A stretch of DNA of 58,310 bases from Aliivibrio_A kagoshimensis (GTDB lineage Bacteria; Pseudomonadota; Gammaproteobacteria; Enterobacterales; Vibrionaceae): the NCBI RefSeq assembly GCF_050337105.1, contig NZ_JAKJSQ010000020.1, positions 1-58,310 on the forward strand, given 5' to 3'. The position numbers and the translations under genes are program-made. Each line of letters starts with the position of its first letter. The first letter of the stretch is position 1. The notes under the pieces were generated by a model. The model was not told the DNA's origin. It ran no database searches and saw only the letters and a list, made by a program, of their open reading frames with translations. Below, in pieces: positions 1 through 7,629 of this stretch.

Positions 1-91
1 TTGTTGGAGACTACAACGTTGATAGGCCAGGTGTGTAAGTGCTGCGAGGCATTGAGCTAACTGGTACTAATTGCCCGTGAGGCTTAACCAT
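1..91 (+). rRNA. 23S ribosomal RNA, 3' end (partial)
   Basis: The window opens inside the last part of a 23S rRNA gene. The bases up to the GAGGCTTAACC end match the universally conserved 3' terminus of gammaproteobacterial 23S rRNA. The rest of the gene and the rRNA promoter lie left of the window. The 3' boundary is placed by analogy with E. coli and is uncertain by a few bases. It is followed by a spacer of about 110 bases and the 5S gene, the usual order. Confidence 0.95.
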
Positions 92-202
92 ACAACACCC
101 AAGTGGTTTTGTTCGGATTCAAATAAGATGAGCGCTTAAGTGTGTTTTGAGAAACTTTAAGATTTAGTCGATTACTAAGAAACTTTCCGAATTGTAAGAA
201 TT

Positions 203-321
203 TGCTTGGCGACCTTAGCGCTGTGGACCCACCTGATTCCTTGCCGAACTCAGAAGTGAAACGCAGTAGCGCCGATGGTAGTGTGGGGTTTCCCCATGTG
301 AGAGTAGGACATCGCCAGGCT
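203..321 (+). rRNA. 5S ribosomal RNA
   Basis: This is a complete 5S rRNA. The core GAACTCAGAAGTGAAACGC and the segment GATGGTAGTGTGGGG are diagnostic. The ends (TTGGCGAC and GTCGCCAGG-like) pair to form helix I. It is about 119 nt, the normal length. It is co-transcribed with the 23S gene on its left, and a strong hairpin terminator follows 14 bases after its end. Confidence 0.97.
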
Positions 322-334
322 CTAAATTTGTAAT

Positions 335-365
335 AAAGCCCGAACTTAGGTTCGGGCTTTTTTAT
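335..365 (+). terminator. rRNA operon terminator
   Basis: A 10-bp perfect stem (AAAGCCCGAA with TTCGGGCTTT) with a 6-base loop is followed by a run of T. This is an intrinsic terminator placed just after the 5S gene. Confidence 0.93.
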
Positions 366-500
366 TGCCTAAATTCTATTAATAGTAAGTAATTACTAAC
401 CTATAGGCTGCTGAATAGGTTAATAAAGGGCGTGCAGATCCCATAATAGAGTCCTACACTAGATCTTTACCTGTATTTCTATAATATGATGAATATCTAT

Positions 501-583
501 AGGGTGTAGCTCCAATTGGCAGAGCAGCGGATTCTCTGGATATTTGCGAGATGGCGCGTGTTGGGAGTTCGAATTTCAATCCA
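501..583 (+). pseudogene. Degenerate tRNA-Trp-like copy 1
   Basis: The sequence repeats the tRNA-Trp gene that starts at 605. The D arm (GCTCCAATTGGCAGAGC) and the 5' half of the T arm (GTTGGGAGTTCGAAT) are unchanged. The 7 bases between GCGGATTC and GCGTGT of the intact gene are replaced by 20 unrelated bases (535-554), so the Trp anticodon CCA and the anticodon stem are lost. The T stem 3' half and the acceptor stem do not pair, and no CCA end is encoded at the expected place. It is almost certainly not a working tRNA. It could be a remnant of duplication or of integration into the anticodon arm. Confidence 0.75.
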
Positions 584-604
584 TCAAAAATATTACAAAT
601 CAGC

Positions 605-681
<77 letters not shown>

Positions 682-689
682 TCTTAAGC

Positions 690-719
690 AGGCTTGTATC
701 TTTCGATACAAGCCTTTTT
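690..719 (+). terminator. Terminator after tRNA-Trp
   Basis: An 11-bp perfect stem (AGGCTTGTATC with GATACAAGCCT) and a 4-base loop are followed by TTTT. It lies 9 bases after the tRNA CCA end. Confidence 0.93.
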
Positions 720-736
720 GCCATCTTGAATTTGAA

Positions 737-806
737 AGGCAGAGCAGCGGATTCCCCTAATACCAAAACCAGCGCGTGTCGGAGTTCGAATCTCTCTGCC
801 CCCTCG
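737..806 (+). pseudogene. Degenerate tRNA-Trp-like copy 2
   Basis: A second damaged copy of the tRNA-Trp sequence. It keeps GGCAGAGCAGCGGATTC from the D arm into the anticodon stem, and GCGTGTCGGAGTTCGAATCTCT from the variable region into the T arm. As in copy 1, the anticodon region is replaced, here by 19 unrelated bases (755-773) instead of 7. The 5' acceptor strand and the first half of the D arm are missing. It lies after the terminator of the intact tRNA, so it is probably silent. Confidence 0.7.
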
Positions 807-891
807 ACTCAGGTCTAGATGGTATTTGCAGTTGCTCAGCGTTTTGTTTAGGTATACGATTGGTCTGTTAATGAATCATCGTGTTCATTAC

Positions 892-956
892 GGGTGATGG
901 AGTTCCACCTTTAACCGCTCGTTGTTCTAACGAGATAATGACCCCTATCGTTGTAG
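892..956 (+). promoter_or_regulatory. Fluoride riboswitch (crcB motif)
   Basis: The order GGTGATGGAGTTCCACC, TTAACCGCT, a variable hairpin (CTCGT..ACGAG), then ATAATGACCCCTA follows the conserved crcB/fluoride aptamer, including the GATGG..TTCC..CC element, AACCGC and TGAxGxCxCCTA-like tail. Two further short hairpins between 943 and 985 may form the expression platform. The element stands 92 bases before a CLC antiporter gene whose own motifs mark it as a fluoride exporter, which supports the call strongly. Binding of fluoride would be expected to switch the gene on. Confidence 0.88.
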
Positions 957-1047
957 GATAGATCCATCTACGGTAGTGGGGATTTCAATAGATTTCCTTC
1001 CCATATTTGTCTATTCTTTTTGTAACCATTTAATATGATAGATAATT

Positions 1048-2418
1048 ATGTCGCATCCTCTTAAGTACAACTTCAAAAATGTTCGTCAAATCCTACGTTG
1101 GATTGTGTTAGTCATTCCCGTTGCGTTGCTTGTTGGTTCTTTTAATGCCTTCTTTTTGTGGGCAATGAGCACAGCGTTTGAGACTAGAGTAAACCACCCT
1201 TGGCTGATCTATCTTCTTCCCGTTGCTGGTTTAGTCATTGTTTATTGCTATCAAAACCTCGGTAAAAATTCGGGAGGTGGTAATAATCTTATCATGGATG
1301 AAATTAACGAAGCGGGGCAGGGAATACCGGTTCGAATGGGGCCGCTTGTCATGGTTACCACGGTTATGACTCATCTGTTTGGCGGTTCTGCGGGACGTGA
1401 GGGGACGGCAGTACAGATTGGTGGTGCTACGACAGAATGGTTATCGACTCTATTTAAGTTATCGGACTCTGACAGAAAAATCATGCTCACTGCGGGTATT
1501 GCGTCTGGTTTTGGTGCAGTATTTGGTACTCCACTCACCGGAGCGATCTTTGCTTTAGAGGTTCTATTTATTGGTCGGATTAAATTTAATGCAGTACTCC
1601 CTGCCCTTTTTGCCGCTGTCCTTGCTGATGTCGTTTGTAGTGCCTGGGGTGCACACCATACGCATTATGGCATCAACTTTGCCCAATCCGTTGAGATGTT
1701 CGATTCCATGGTTAAAGTCGATTTGGTGCTGTTGGGGAAGATATTATTAGCATCCATTGCCTTTGGTTTAGCCGGTTATCTTTTTGGTGAACTCACCCAT
1801 GGCTTCAAGGATATTTTTACTGCTACGCTTAAAAACCCCTACCTGATAGTGGTCGTTGGCGGTGTTATTATCATTGCGGCTGTACAGCTTATTGGCAACC
1901 AAGATTATATTGGCTTAGGGGTTTACGCAGGTCGAGAGGGTGGGGTCAGTATTCTTAGTGCTTTCAATGTTGGTGGTGCTGAATGGTACAGTTGGTTACT
2001 TAAGTTAGTACTTACTGCTATTACATTAGCTGCTGGCTATAAAGGTGGAGAAGTTACACCACTGTTTTTTGTCGGGGCTACATTAGGAAACTCATTAGCT
2101 TGGCTTCTAGGGGCTCCGGTTGATCTATTTGCCGCGTTGGGTTTCCTTGCTGTGTTCGCTGCAGCAACCAATACTCCTTTCGCTTGTACTATTATGGGTG
2201 TTGAGCTATTTGGTGCTGATCACATTCTCTACTTCGCAATCGCCTGCTTTACCGCTTACTATTTCAGTGGTCATACAGGGATTTACTCATCGCAACGTGT
2301 TTCTGTAGCAAAAACGTTTACTCCTAATGGGCCAGAATACGTTCCTGATAAGATAGGTTTACTGCGAGAAGTGGATTCCTCTTATTTAAAGCGGTGGGCC
2401 AAGAAGCTTAATAAGTAA
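1048..2418 (+). CDS. CLC-F type fluoride/proton antiporter (voltage-gated chloride channel family)
   Basis: A 456-residue inner-membrane protein of the CLC family with about ten hydrophobic segments. Two ion-pathway motifs differ from chloride-type CLC proteins and match the fluoride-exporting CLC-F branch. The selectivity loop reads GGGNNLIMDEI (residues 76-86) instead of GSGIP, and the second motif is GREGTAVQIGG (116-126) with Thr where chloride types have Pro. A fluoride riboswitch sits directly upstream. The protein should export fluoride in exchange for protons and so protect enolase and pyrophosphatase. The ribosome binding site is weak; the ATG start is chosen because membrane-helix sequence begins soon after. 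The gene is monocistronic, with a terminator 10 bases after its stop. Fluoride specificity is inferred from motifs and context, not shown. Confidence 0.9.
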   Translation: MSHPLKYNFKNVRQILRWIVLVIPVALLVGSFNAFFLWAMSTAFETRVNHPWLIYLLPVAGLVIVYCYQNLGKNSGGGNNLIMDEINEAGQGIPVRMGPLVMVTTVMTHLFGGSAGREGTAVQIGGATTEWLSTLFKLSDSDRKIMLTAGIASGFGAVFGTPLTGAIFALEVLFIGRIKFNAVLPALFAAVLADVVCSAWGAHHTHYGINFAQSVEMFDSMVKVDLVLLGKILLASIAFGLAGYLFGELTHGFKDIFTATLKNPYLIVVVGGVIIIAAVQLIGNQDYIGLGVYAGREGGVSILSAFNVGGAEWYSWLLKLVLTAITLAAGYKGGEVTPLFFVGATLGNSLAWLLGAPVDLFAALGFLAVFAAATNTPFACTIMGVELFGADHILYFAIACFTAYYFSGHTGIYSSQRVSVAKTFTPNGPEYVPDKIGLLREVDSSYLKRWAKKLNK

Positions 2419-2427
2419 CTGAGCAAT

Positions 2428-2451
2428 AAGGGAGGATGATCTCCCTTTTTA
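2428..2451 (+). terminator. Terminator after the fluoride exporter gene
   Basis: AAGGGA pairs with TCCCTT around a GGATGATC loop region and is followed by TTT. It ends the single-gene unit before the thiamine operon leader. Confidence 0.75.
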
Positions 2452-2511
2452 CTTCCTGACTATTATTTAACCTTGCTGTTACATCTTCTGTTCTTTATAC
2501 TGCTTTCGAAA

Positions 2512-2597
2512 CTTGTCGGAGTGCCTTAAGGCTGAGACCGTATTTTTACGGGATCCGTTGAACCTGATTCAGGATAATACCTGCGAAGGAAACAAGA
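2512..2597 (+). promoter_or_regulatory. TPP (THI-element) riboswitch
   Basis: The closing stem CTTGT (2512-2516) pairs with ACAAG (2592-2596). Inside are the conserved core GGCTGAGA at about 2530, the variable hairpin, and CCTGATTCAGGATAATACCTGCGAAGG in its split parts. These are all signature parts of the thiamine pyrophosphate aptamer. It lies 110 bases before thiC and should shut down the thiCEFSGH operon when TPP is plentiful, probably through the segment that masks the thiC ribosome binding site. Confidence 0.97.
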
Positions 2598-2706
2598 GAA
2601 AACCACAGAGTTATTCTAATATCTGTATGTAAATTAATCATTTACACCTCTTGTAGCATCTATCCGTCAAGCATTTTCCAACTATTCTTATTAAAGGAAA
2701 AATGCT

Positions 2707-4650
2707 ATGTCGAATCGCAAACAAGCGAGACTGGAAGCTAAGCAATTTATAGATTCACTATCAGTACAACCTTACCCAAACTCAAATAAAGCGTATATCG
2801 AAGGCAGTCGTCCTGATATTCGTGTGCCTATGCGTGAAATTTCTTTGGCTGACAGCTTAATTGGCGGCAGCAAAGAAAATCCTATCATGCAGCCTAATGA
2901 ACCCATTCAAGTCTATGATACTTCAGGTGTTTATACAGATCCTGAGCATACTGTTGATCTTCATATGGGCTTGCCTAAAATGCGTGCCAATTGGGTTGTA
3001 GAGCGCGGTGATACTGAGGTATTGGCCAATGTAAGCTCTGTCTATACCAAAGAACGTTTGGAAGATGAGACTCTTGACGATCTCCGTTATGGAAACCTTC
3101 CAGAAATTCGTCGTGCAAAAGAGGGCCAATGTGTTACCCAACTCCATTATGCAAGAAAGGGTATCGTTACTCCGGAGATGGAGTACATTGCTATTCGAGA
3201 AAATATGGGACGTCATCAATACGCCGATGAGCAGCTAAATTTCCAACATCCAGGTCATAATTTTGGGGCTAATTTACCCAAAGAGATCACCCCTGAATTT
3301 GTTCGCCGTGAAGTCGCCGAAGGCCGAGCAATTATCCCATCAAATATTAATCATCCAGAATCTGAACCAATGATTATTGGTCGTAATTTCTTGGTTAAAG
3401 TTAATTCCAACATTGGTAACTCATCAGTCAGCTCTTCTATTGAAGAAGAAGTTGAGAAGCTGGTCTGGTCTACTCGTTGGGGTGGCGATACCGTTATGGA
3501 TCTCTCTACAGGCCGTAATATTCATGAAACCCGCGAGTGGATCATGCGTAACAGCCCGGTACCTATTGGAACGGTACCTATGTATCAAGCACTAGAAAAA
3601 GTGAATGGTATTGCTGAGAACCTTAATTGGGAAGTGATGCGCGATACGTTAATCGAGCAAGCTGAGCAGGGGGTGGACTATTTCACTATCCATGCTGGTT
3701 TGTTGCTTCGCTACGTACCTATGACTGCGAAACGTGTTACAGGCATTGTATCTCGTGGCGGTTCAATCATCGCAAAATGGTGTTTAGCGCACCATCAAGA
3801 GAGTTTCCTATATTCCAATTTCCGTGAAATCTGTGAGATTTGTGCTAAATACGATGTCGCTTTATCGCTTGGAGATGGTCTGCGTCCCGGTTCAATTGCT
3901 GATGCGAATGATGAAGCGCAGTTTGCCGAGTTGAGAACCTTAGGAGAGTTGACAAAAATTGCTTGGGAATATGATGTACAGGTGATCATCGAAGGTCCAG
4001 GTCACGTACCAATGCACATGATCAAAGAGAACATGGATGAGCAGTTAGAGCACTGTCATGAAGCACCTTTTTACACTCTTGGTCCATTAACTACCGATAT
4101 CGCTCCAGGTTATGATCACATTACCTCTGGTATTGGTGCCGCCATGATTGGTTGGTACGGCTGTGCCATGCTCTGTTATGTAACGCCAAAAGAGCATCTG
4201 GGTTTACCAAATAAAGACGACGTTAAAACCGGTCTAATCACTTATAAATTGTGTGCTCATGCGGCAGATTTAGCCAAAGGACATCCCGGCGCGCAAATAC
4301 GTGATAATGCACTCTCTAAAGCACGTTTTGAGTTCCGATGGGAAGATCAGTTTAACCTAGGTTTAGACCCGGAAACTGCTCGTGCTTTTCACGATGAAAC
4401 CTTGCCTCAAGAGTCTGGTAAAGTGGCTCATTTCTGTTCTATGTGTGGTCCTAAGTTCTGCTCTATGAAAATATCGCAAGAGGTTAGGGAGTATGCCAAA
4501 GATACGGAACAAGTTGCCGCAGATGGTTTAATTGAAGTACGTCTTCTTGATGACCCGTTAGAAGGAATGCGCCAAAAGTCAGAAGAGTTTAAAGCTAAAG
4601 GCTCTGAACTATACAAACTGGCAACGGCAGCGGAAATCGAGGATCAGTGA
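2707..4650 (+). CDS. thiC: Phosphomethylpyrimidine synthase ThiC
   Basis: ThiC is a radical-SAM-type [4Fe-4S] enzyme that turns aminoimidazole ribotide into hydroxymethylpyrimidine phosphate, the pyrimidine half of thiamine. The 647 residues match the family's length. The C-terminal cluster motif CSMCGPKFC (about residues 577-585) is intact, as are GLRPGSIADA, EGPGHVPMH and GPLTTDIAPGYDHITSGIG. The ATG follows AAAGGAAAA. It is the first gene of the thi operon, downstream of a TPP riboswitch, and its TGA stop overlaps the thiE ATG by one base. Confidence 0.98.
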   Translation: MSNRKQARLEAKQFIDSLSVQPYPNSNKAYIEGSRPDIRVPMREISLADSLIGGSKENPIMQPNEPIQVYDTSGVYTDPEHTVDLHMGLPKMRANWVVERGDTEVLANVSSVYTKERLEDETLDDLRYGNLPEIRRAKEGQCVTQLHYARKGIVTPEMEYIAIRENMGRHQYADEQLNFQHPGHNFGANLPKEITPEFVRREVAEGRAIIPSNINHPESEPMIIGRNFLVKVNSNIGNSSVSSSIEEEVEKLVWSTRWGGDTVMDLSTGRNIHETREWIMRNSPVPIGTVPMYQALEKVNGIAENLNWEVMRDTLIEQAEQGVDYFTIHAGLLLRYVPMTAKRVTGIVSRGGSIIAKWCLAHHQESFLYSNFREICEICAKYDVALSLGDGLRPGSIADANDEAQFAELRTLGELTKIAWEYDVQVIIEGPGHVPMHMIKENMDEQLEHCHEAPFYTLGPLTTDIAPGYDHITSGIGAAMIGWYGCAMLCYVTPKEHLGLPNKDDVKTGLITYKLCAHAADLAKGHPGAQIRDNALSKARFEFRWEDQFNLGLDPETARAFHDETLPQESGKVAHFCSMCGPKFCSMKISQEVREYAKDTEQVAADGLIEVRLLDDPLEGMRQKSEEFKAKGSELYKLATAAEIEDQ

Positions 4651-5873
4651 TGAACGCTCTCTACTTATCCAGTGAGAACCACTCACTGTTAAGTCAGATA
4701 GAGCGCTTTATTGAAGCAGCAAAACAGAAGCAGTTGGATCAAGCTGTAGAGTTAGTTATTGACTCTACAGGGCCAACTGGCCTGTTAGTGAATGGATGTA
4801 AAAGTGTGATAACTTTTACTCCATTTGCGCTTATTAGTGATGCGGACTTACTCTCATCTACAATTAAGATTGCTGAAGCACCTTCTGACATGACTGTCGC
4901 CGATGCACAACGTTTGGTCCTTCTATATCCAAACCTAGTACTTGTAAATGTCCAGATCCCCGACGGATTCTTAGATGTTTGGCAATTTGACCAATTTCAT
5001 CGAGCGCTGTTTTATCCGGATAGTACAAACAGAGAGCGTCACCACTCTCTACTATTAACCGCCTTGGTTTTTGATTTCCCACTAGAGGATGCACTCACGC
5101 TAGCACGGGCTAATGTTTCACGTGAAACATGGCCAACCGAACGTCATATGTTTCCAACTCCGATATTACCTGGTACTGAACTTGCCAAAAAAATTGGATG
5201 GCACTCTGAAGTTATCTTCCCTGAACATTTCGTTGCTATTGATAGTGAAAAACTTGGACTCTATCCCGTTGTTGATTCTGTTGAATGGATTGAAAAGTTA
5301 CTCTCATTAGGAGTAACAACGTTGCAACTGAGAATTAAAAACCCTAATGAGCCGACACTTGAAGATCAAATCAAACGTAGTATTGAATTTGGTCGTCAGT
5401 TTGGCGCCCAGGTATTCATTAATGACTATTGGCAACTTGCGATTAAACATGACGCCTATGGTGTTCATTTAGGGCAGGAAGATATAGAAGTGGCAGACAT
5501 GGTTGCAATAGCTAATTCTGGATTAAGGATTGGCCTATCTACTCATGGTTATTATGAGATTCTACGTATTTCTCAACTTAATCCTAGTTACATTGCTTTA
5601 GGCCATATTTTCCCGACTACGACTAAACAGATGCCTTCAAAACCTCAAGGGCTCAGTCGTTTGGCACTTTATCGTCAGTTGATAAAACAAGTACCAACGG
5701 TGGCTATTGGTGGAATAGATCTCAATCGGGCACCAGCTGTGTGGCAAACTGGTGTTTCGAGTTTAGCCGTCGTTCGTGCTGTGACTGAAGCTAATGATCC
5801 GAAGAAGGTGATAGATCAGTTTTCTTCGATCATGCATAAAACAGAACACCACTCAATGAGTGAGGGGGCATAA
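4650..5873 (+). CDS. thiE: Thiamine-phosphate synthase ThiE with extra N-terminal domain
   Basis: The C-terminal half (from about residue 205, GLYPVVDS) is a ThiE barrel that joins the pyrimidine and thiazole phosphates. It has TTLQLRIKN, FINDYW, GVHLGQED, GHIFPTTTK and AIGGI, the diphosphate and thiazole binding segments. The first 200 residues are not part of a standard ThiE of about 210 residues. Their end (FPLEDALTLARANVS, then TWP) resembles the last helix of hydroxymethylpyrimidine kinase ThiD, but no kinase catalytic GTGC motif is visible. The ATG at 4650 is preferred over a GTG three bases earlier because it overlaps the thiC stop (TGATG) with a GAGG site upstream. A parS site lies in the coding sequence at codons for V-S-R-E-T. 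Confidence 0.93.
   Translation: MNALYLSSENHSLLSQIERFIEAAKQKQLDQAVELVIDSTGPTGLLVNGCKSVITFTPFALISDADLLSSTIKIAEAPSDMTVADAQRLVLLYPNLVLVNVQIPDGFLDVWQFDQFHRALFYPDSTNRERHHSLLLTALVFDFPLEDALTLARANVSRETWPTERHMFPTPILPGTELAKKIGWHSEVIFPEHFVAIDSEKLGLYPVVDSVEWIEKLLSLGVTTLQLRIKNPNEPTLEDQIKRSIEFGRQFGAQVFINDYWQLAIKHDAYGVHLGQEDIEVADMVAIANSGLRIGLSTHGYYEILRISQLNPSYIALGHIFPTTTKQMPSKPQGLSRLALYRQLIKQVPTVAIGGIDLNRAPAVWQTGVSSLAVVRAVTEANDPKKVIDQFSSIMHKTEHHSMSEGA
5114..5129. promoter_or_regulatory. parS centromere-like site 1 (perfect)
   Basis: TGTTTCACGTGAAACA is the exact 16-bp palindrome bound by chromosomal ParB (Spo0J). The palindrome extends one further base on each side (5113-5130). It lies within thiE and is read in frame as V-S-R-E-T. 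A chance perfect match is very unlikely, and a second perfect copy lies 3.6 kb away. Confidence 0.95.
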
Positions 5874-6650
5874 TTGGAGACATTAACAGATTGCGAATTT
5901 GTTCAATATAGCCGCCAAATTATGCTGCCAGAAGTTGAAGAGTGTGGCCAATTGAAATTGAAATCATCATCAGTTTTGATTATTGGGATGGGGGGGTTAG
6001 GCTCAGCAGCTTCTAGTTATTTGGCTGCATCTGGCGTCGGAACAATAGTGATTGCTGATCATGACGAAGTCGATGTCTCTAATCTTCAGCGACAAACGAT
6101 TTATCGATATGGTGACGTGAATAGTGAAAAGGTACTTGCAGCGAAGAAACAGCTTGAACAGATAAATGGAAATATCCGCATTCGGACGGTGAATAAGCAA
6201 CTCTCTGGTGACCAATTATCATTAGAAGTGTCGCTTGCAGATGTTGTTTTGGATTGCACAGACAACTTAAAGAGTCGTTATGCCATCAATGAAGCGTGCA
6301 TTTCTAATAAAAAAGTCCTTATTTCGGGTGCCGCAATTGGGTGGAAAGGCCAGTTAATGACCTTTGATTTCACAAAACAGATGAAAGGGTGTTATGGCTG
6401 TTTGTTCCCGAAAAGCAGTGAAGCAAGTGAATCTATTAACTGCTCTACGTACGGGATAATTGGGCCTGTAGTTGGAATCATCGGAAATATGCAGGCACTA
6501 GAGGCCATCAAAGTCATCTCAAATATCACACCATTACATCTTGGCAATTTTTATCAATTTGATGGGATTAGCAACCAGTGGATTACATTACAAATACAGC
6601 AGGACAGTGAATGTCCTACTTGTACCGATGAACACTGTGATAAGGAGTAA
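5874..6650 (+). CDS. thiF: Sulfur carrier adenylyltransferase ThiF
   Basis: ThiF adenylates the C-terminal glycine of ThiS so that sulfur can be loaded for thiazole formation. The 258-residue protein carries the E1-like nucleotide site GMGGLGSAAS (about 38-47), DxDEVDVSNLQRQ, VLDCTDN, the zinc cysteines GCYGC and CPTC near the C-terminus, and the catalytic Cys region INCSTYGIIGPVVG. The start is a TTG directly after the thiE stop; the only reasonable Shine-Dalgarno (GAGGGGG, 5862-5868) points to it, and alignment with E. coli ThiF (which begins just before FMRYSRQ) agrees. The next in-frame ATG would cut into the conserved RQI segment. Confidence 0.95.
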   Translation: METLTDCEFVQYSRQIMLPEVEECGQLKLKSSSVLIIGMGGLGSAASSYLAASGVGTIVIADHDEVDVSNLQRQTIYRYGDVNSEKVLAAKKQLEQINGNIRIRTVNKQLSGDQLSLEVSLADVVLDCTDNLKSRYAINEACISNKKVLISGAAIGWKGQLMTFDFTKQMKGCYGCLFPKSSEASESINCSTYGIIGPVVGIIGNMQALEAIKVISNITPLHLGNFYQFDGISNQWITLQIQQDSECPTCTDEHCDKE

Positions 6651-6653
6651 CCA

Positions 6654-6854
6654 ATGGAAGTATTGTTGAATAGTAAACGTATCACAATCAGCGAGTCGAA
6701 TAGTCTATTAGAGGTTCTGGAAACATTAGCAATTCCATTACAGACGACAGCCGTTGCCGTTAATGCTACCGTCATTCCGAAAAGTGATTGGCAAAAAACA
6801 GTATTAAATACGGGTGACAAGATCGATATGTTTCAAGCTATCGCAGGGGGTTAA
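6654..6854 (+). CDS. thiS: Sulfur carrier protein ThiS
   Basis: ThiS is a 66-residue ubiquitin-like protein that ends in the required Gly-Gly (AIAGG). Its C-terminus is adenylated by ThiF and turned into a thiocarboxylate that gives sulfur to ThiG. The length is normal, and the residues VAVNATVIPKSDW match the family. The ATG follows AAGGAG at good spacing and lies 3 bases after the thiF stop; thiG starts 2 bases after the thiS stop, so translation is probably coupled. Confidence 0.97.
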   Translation: MEVLLNSKRITISESNSLLEVLETLAIPLQTTAVAVNATVIPKSDWQKTVLNTGDKIDMFQAIAGG

Positions 6855-6856
6855 TC

Positions 6857-7618
6857 ATGTTAACAATCGCAAATAAATCTTTCGGTTCTCGTCTTTTTAC
6901 TGGCACTGGTAAATACGCGAACGGACAAATTATGTCTGACTCAATATTAGCAACAGAGTCAGAATTGGTGACCATGGCGCTTAAACGTATTGATATGGAC
7001 AATAGTGACGATGACATTATGGCACCACTGATCCATTCCGGTGTTAATTTGCTACCCAACACTTCTGGAGCGTCATCCGCTAAAGAGGCCATTTTTGCCG
7101 CGCAATTAGCTCGAGAAGCTCTGGGCACCAACTGGTTAAAACTTGAGATTCACCCTGACCCTAAGTATTTAATGCCAGACCCTATTGAGACACTAATTGC
7201 TGCCGAAGCACTGGTTAAGAAAGGGTTTGTCGTGCTGCCATATTGTCATGCAGACCCAGTGTTATGTAAAAGACTTGAAGAGGTGGGTTGCGCTGCAGTC
7301 ATGCCACTTGGTGCTCCTATTGGTTCTAATAAAGGAGTCGTTTCACATGATTTCTTGCAGATAATTATCGACCAAGCTCGTGTTCCGGTCGTTGTGGACG
7401 CCGGAATTGGCTCACCGTCGCATGCGGCGTATGCAATGGAGCTAGGTGCGGATGCTGTGTTAGTTAATACGGCAATAGCAACGGCAATCGACCCGATTGC
7501 TATGGGTAAAGCCTTTAAAATGGCCGTAGAATCTGGTCGAATTGCTTACGAATCCGGTTTAGCAACAGTCAGTACTCAAGCGGTGGCCTCAAGTCCATTA
7601 ACCGCCTTTCTTGATTAG
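6857..7618 (+). CDS. thiG: Thiazole synthase ThiG
   Basis: ThiG joins deoxyxylulose phosphate, dehydroglycine and the ThiS thiocarboxylate to make the thiazole phosphate. The 253-residue barrel has the Schiff-base lysine in NWLKLEIHPDPK (Lys95), the phosphate loops PLGAPIGSNKG and DAGIGSPSHA, and the C-terminal SPLTAFLD. All are expected features. Its ATG follows the GGGGG of the thiS end. ThiG works with ThiH, encoded next, which supplies dehydroglycine. Confidence 0.97.
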   Translation: MLTIANKSFGSRLFTGTGKYANGQIMSDSILATESELVTMALKRIDMDNSDDDIMAPLIHSGVNLLPNTSGASSAKEAIFAAQLAREALGTNWLKLEIHPDPKYLMPDPIETLIAAEALVKKGFVVLPYCHADPVLCKRLEEVGCAAVMPLGAPIGSNKGVVSHDFLQIIIDQARVPVVVDAGIGSPSHAAYAMELGADAVLVNTAIATAIDPIAMGKAFKMAVESGRIAYESGLATVSTQAVASSPLTAFLD

Positions 7619-7629
7619 CGGAGCAATAT

